Shown here one piece after another: positions 62,688 through 64,000 of a stretch of 64,000 nt of DNA. The position numbers were made by a program, and so were the translations under genes. The stretch lies in assembly GCF_022458985.1 (NCBI RefSeq), contig NC_061770.1, positions 6,109,506 through 6,173,505 on the forward strand, read 5' to 3'. How positions within the stretch are numbered: the stretch's first letter is position 1; each line of letters starts with the position of its first letter. This stretch comes from Mugil cephalus (lineage: Eukaryota > Chordata > Actinopteri > Mugiliformes > Mugilidae). Below the pieces are notes generated by a model that was not told where the DNA came from, searched no databases, and saw only the letters and a list, made by a program, of their open reading frames with translations.

Positions 62688-64000
62688 TACACAAGTTTTA
62701 GGATTTTAAATGTCCTATAAATATATATCAATATAGCCTGCAGCAATAAAAAAAAGTTGGATGCATGGTTTTTGTGAGCACGACATGAAGCTGATATTTA
62801 TATGAACAGTCAATCTTTTTACTTTGTGTGTCTAACATAAGAATATGTTTTTTCTCTCTACAGTCTACATACATGTTAACAACTTTATGAGACTCTGTTA
62901 AGACTTAGCTTTGGACAAAGAGCGAACATTAGCATGCTAACATAATCAATGACCATATGATGGTTATTGTGACTTGTTTGTGTATGCTTTCAGAAATGAT
63001 GAACGTAAATGTGAATGTAAGTTAATATACTGTGATTCTAAAATATGCCCATGAAAATGTTCAATATATTCCATCTTTTATTTATATATTCAAACTATAT
63101 GTTCAGCAGTTTGCAAATTAGCCTCAGTGGCTTTTACACGGCAACAATTGCCTGGCAACTGTGTCTTCCTGACGTACAGCATGATGTTACCACTTGAACA
63201 ACAAGCTTTTTGCATGCAAGATTCCCCATGTCGTAACCATGAATTTGTAGATTCCATGTGAATTCAGCAGATTTCAATTGTTATTGTGTCATAAACAAGT
63301 CTGCAAACATGCTAGAAGACTCTACGTTGGACATGATCATCCTAGCTTATTAGTAGGCTAACGTTAATTAGCATTAAACAAGATTTGGTCATAAACTAGA
63401 TAGTGGACAGTTTGACATTTTGACCATTTCATTTCATTTTTAATGGATAATGTAGCAGTCCAGCTGTGTGATCCTTGAATAGCTGCTAGCATGGCTAACG
63501 TTTTCTTTCCATAAAAATTAAAGGAACAGTTTTTGTCAATACGAATGAAATAAAATTGCAGCTTTCAGGACAGAAAATTATTAGCTGTTTTTCTTAGATT
63601 TGTAGTCTTTGCTAAACTAAGCTATCTTGCACTGGTCGTAGCTTCATGTTTACCATATTCATATCCTTCCTTGCCTTTTCTCTATCAAGATCCTTCAATT
63701 TAAAAGTCTCATGCATTCAATTTTTGGAGAACTTTTATATACCTAGAGAATATCTTTCTGATCACAACTATAGGGCTACACTAGGGCTAAAATGTTGTCT
63801 TAATTGTAAAATGGATATAGGGGTTGCATCATAACATGCACATGCTGTCATCCTTGTGTTTTATGGCCTACACGTGTCAATACAGCTTATGGCAATTGTG
63901 TGAATGGGGGCATGGTATGACAAGGAACCCCCCTAAAATATTCATATAAGTCATAGGACAAAAATGAGCAGCCCTATCTAACACATCAGAACAGTTTGTC

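Larger units (their letters stand above)
55117..64000 (+). other. hnf4a: HNF4A P2 intron 1 (continues past the window)
   Basis: No exon of HNF4A or another gene was recognised. It is AT-rich, with a GC-rich block at 59331-59580, a palindrome pair at 62640-62687 and repeat fragments of the 'gctaacgttaattagc' type near 62930 and 63340-63560. Open frames such as 60637-60960 and 61808-62068 have no domain or splice support. Confidence 0.6.

Noticed and set aside
55117-64000. Search for the HNF4A P1 first exon or exon 2 (zinc-finger start)
   Set aside because: No frame with the expected N-terminal or DNA-binding-domain residues was seen; they most likely lie outside the window.

Overview
The window reads as a bony-fish (teleost, probably percomorph) nuclear locus. 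It has AT-rich non-coding DNA, short GT-AG exons, many GT/CA, CT and TAA microsatellites, and fish-type repeat remnants: a Tc1-like transposon, tRNA-headed SINEs, and the dispersed repeat carrying GCTAAGCTAAGCTAAC. No bacterial, viral or organellar gene was seen. The species call is inference; the gene calls rest on reading exons across splice sites with matching phase.

Four complete protein-coding genes and the first exon of a fifth lie in the order and orientation of human 20q13.12. (1) JPH2, minus strand, five coding exons between 20536 and 2667, predicted 766 aa. (2) GDAP1L1, plus strand, six coding exons between 23543 and 36378, 366 aa. (3) FITM2, minus strand, two coding exons between 43027 and 40881, 260 aa. 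(4) R3HDML, plus strand, five coding exons between 48767 and 52360, 248 aa. (5) HNF4A, plus strand: only the alternative first coding exon of its distal P2 promoter (55068-55116). Everything from 55117 to the right edge is then the first intron of that transcript. JPH2 and GDAP1L1 are divergent, about 3 kb apart; GDAP1L1 and FITM2 converge; FITM2 and R3HDML diverge. OSER1, which lies between JPH2 and GDAP1L1 in human, was not found here.

The genes do not form a pathway. JPH2 tethers sarcoplasmic reticulum to plasma membrane in muscle. GDAP1L1 is a GST-fold protein linked to mitochondria. FITM2 is an ER lipid-droplet biogenesis enzyme. R3HDML is a secreted CAP-domain protein. HNF4A is a nuclear receptor of liver, gut and pancreas. 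Their linkage is ancestral synteny.

No new biological system was found. The points most worth a second look are the apparently conserved HNF4A P2 promoter and exon, several perfect palindromes, a 1.1-kb inverted-repeat element downstream of GDAP1L1, a poly(A)-tailed ORF in JPH2 intron 3, and a few GC-rich or motif-dense non-coding blocks that could be enhancers.
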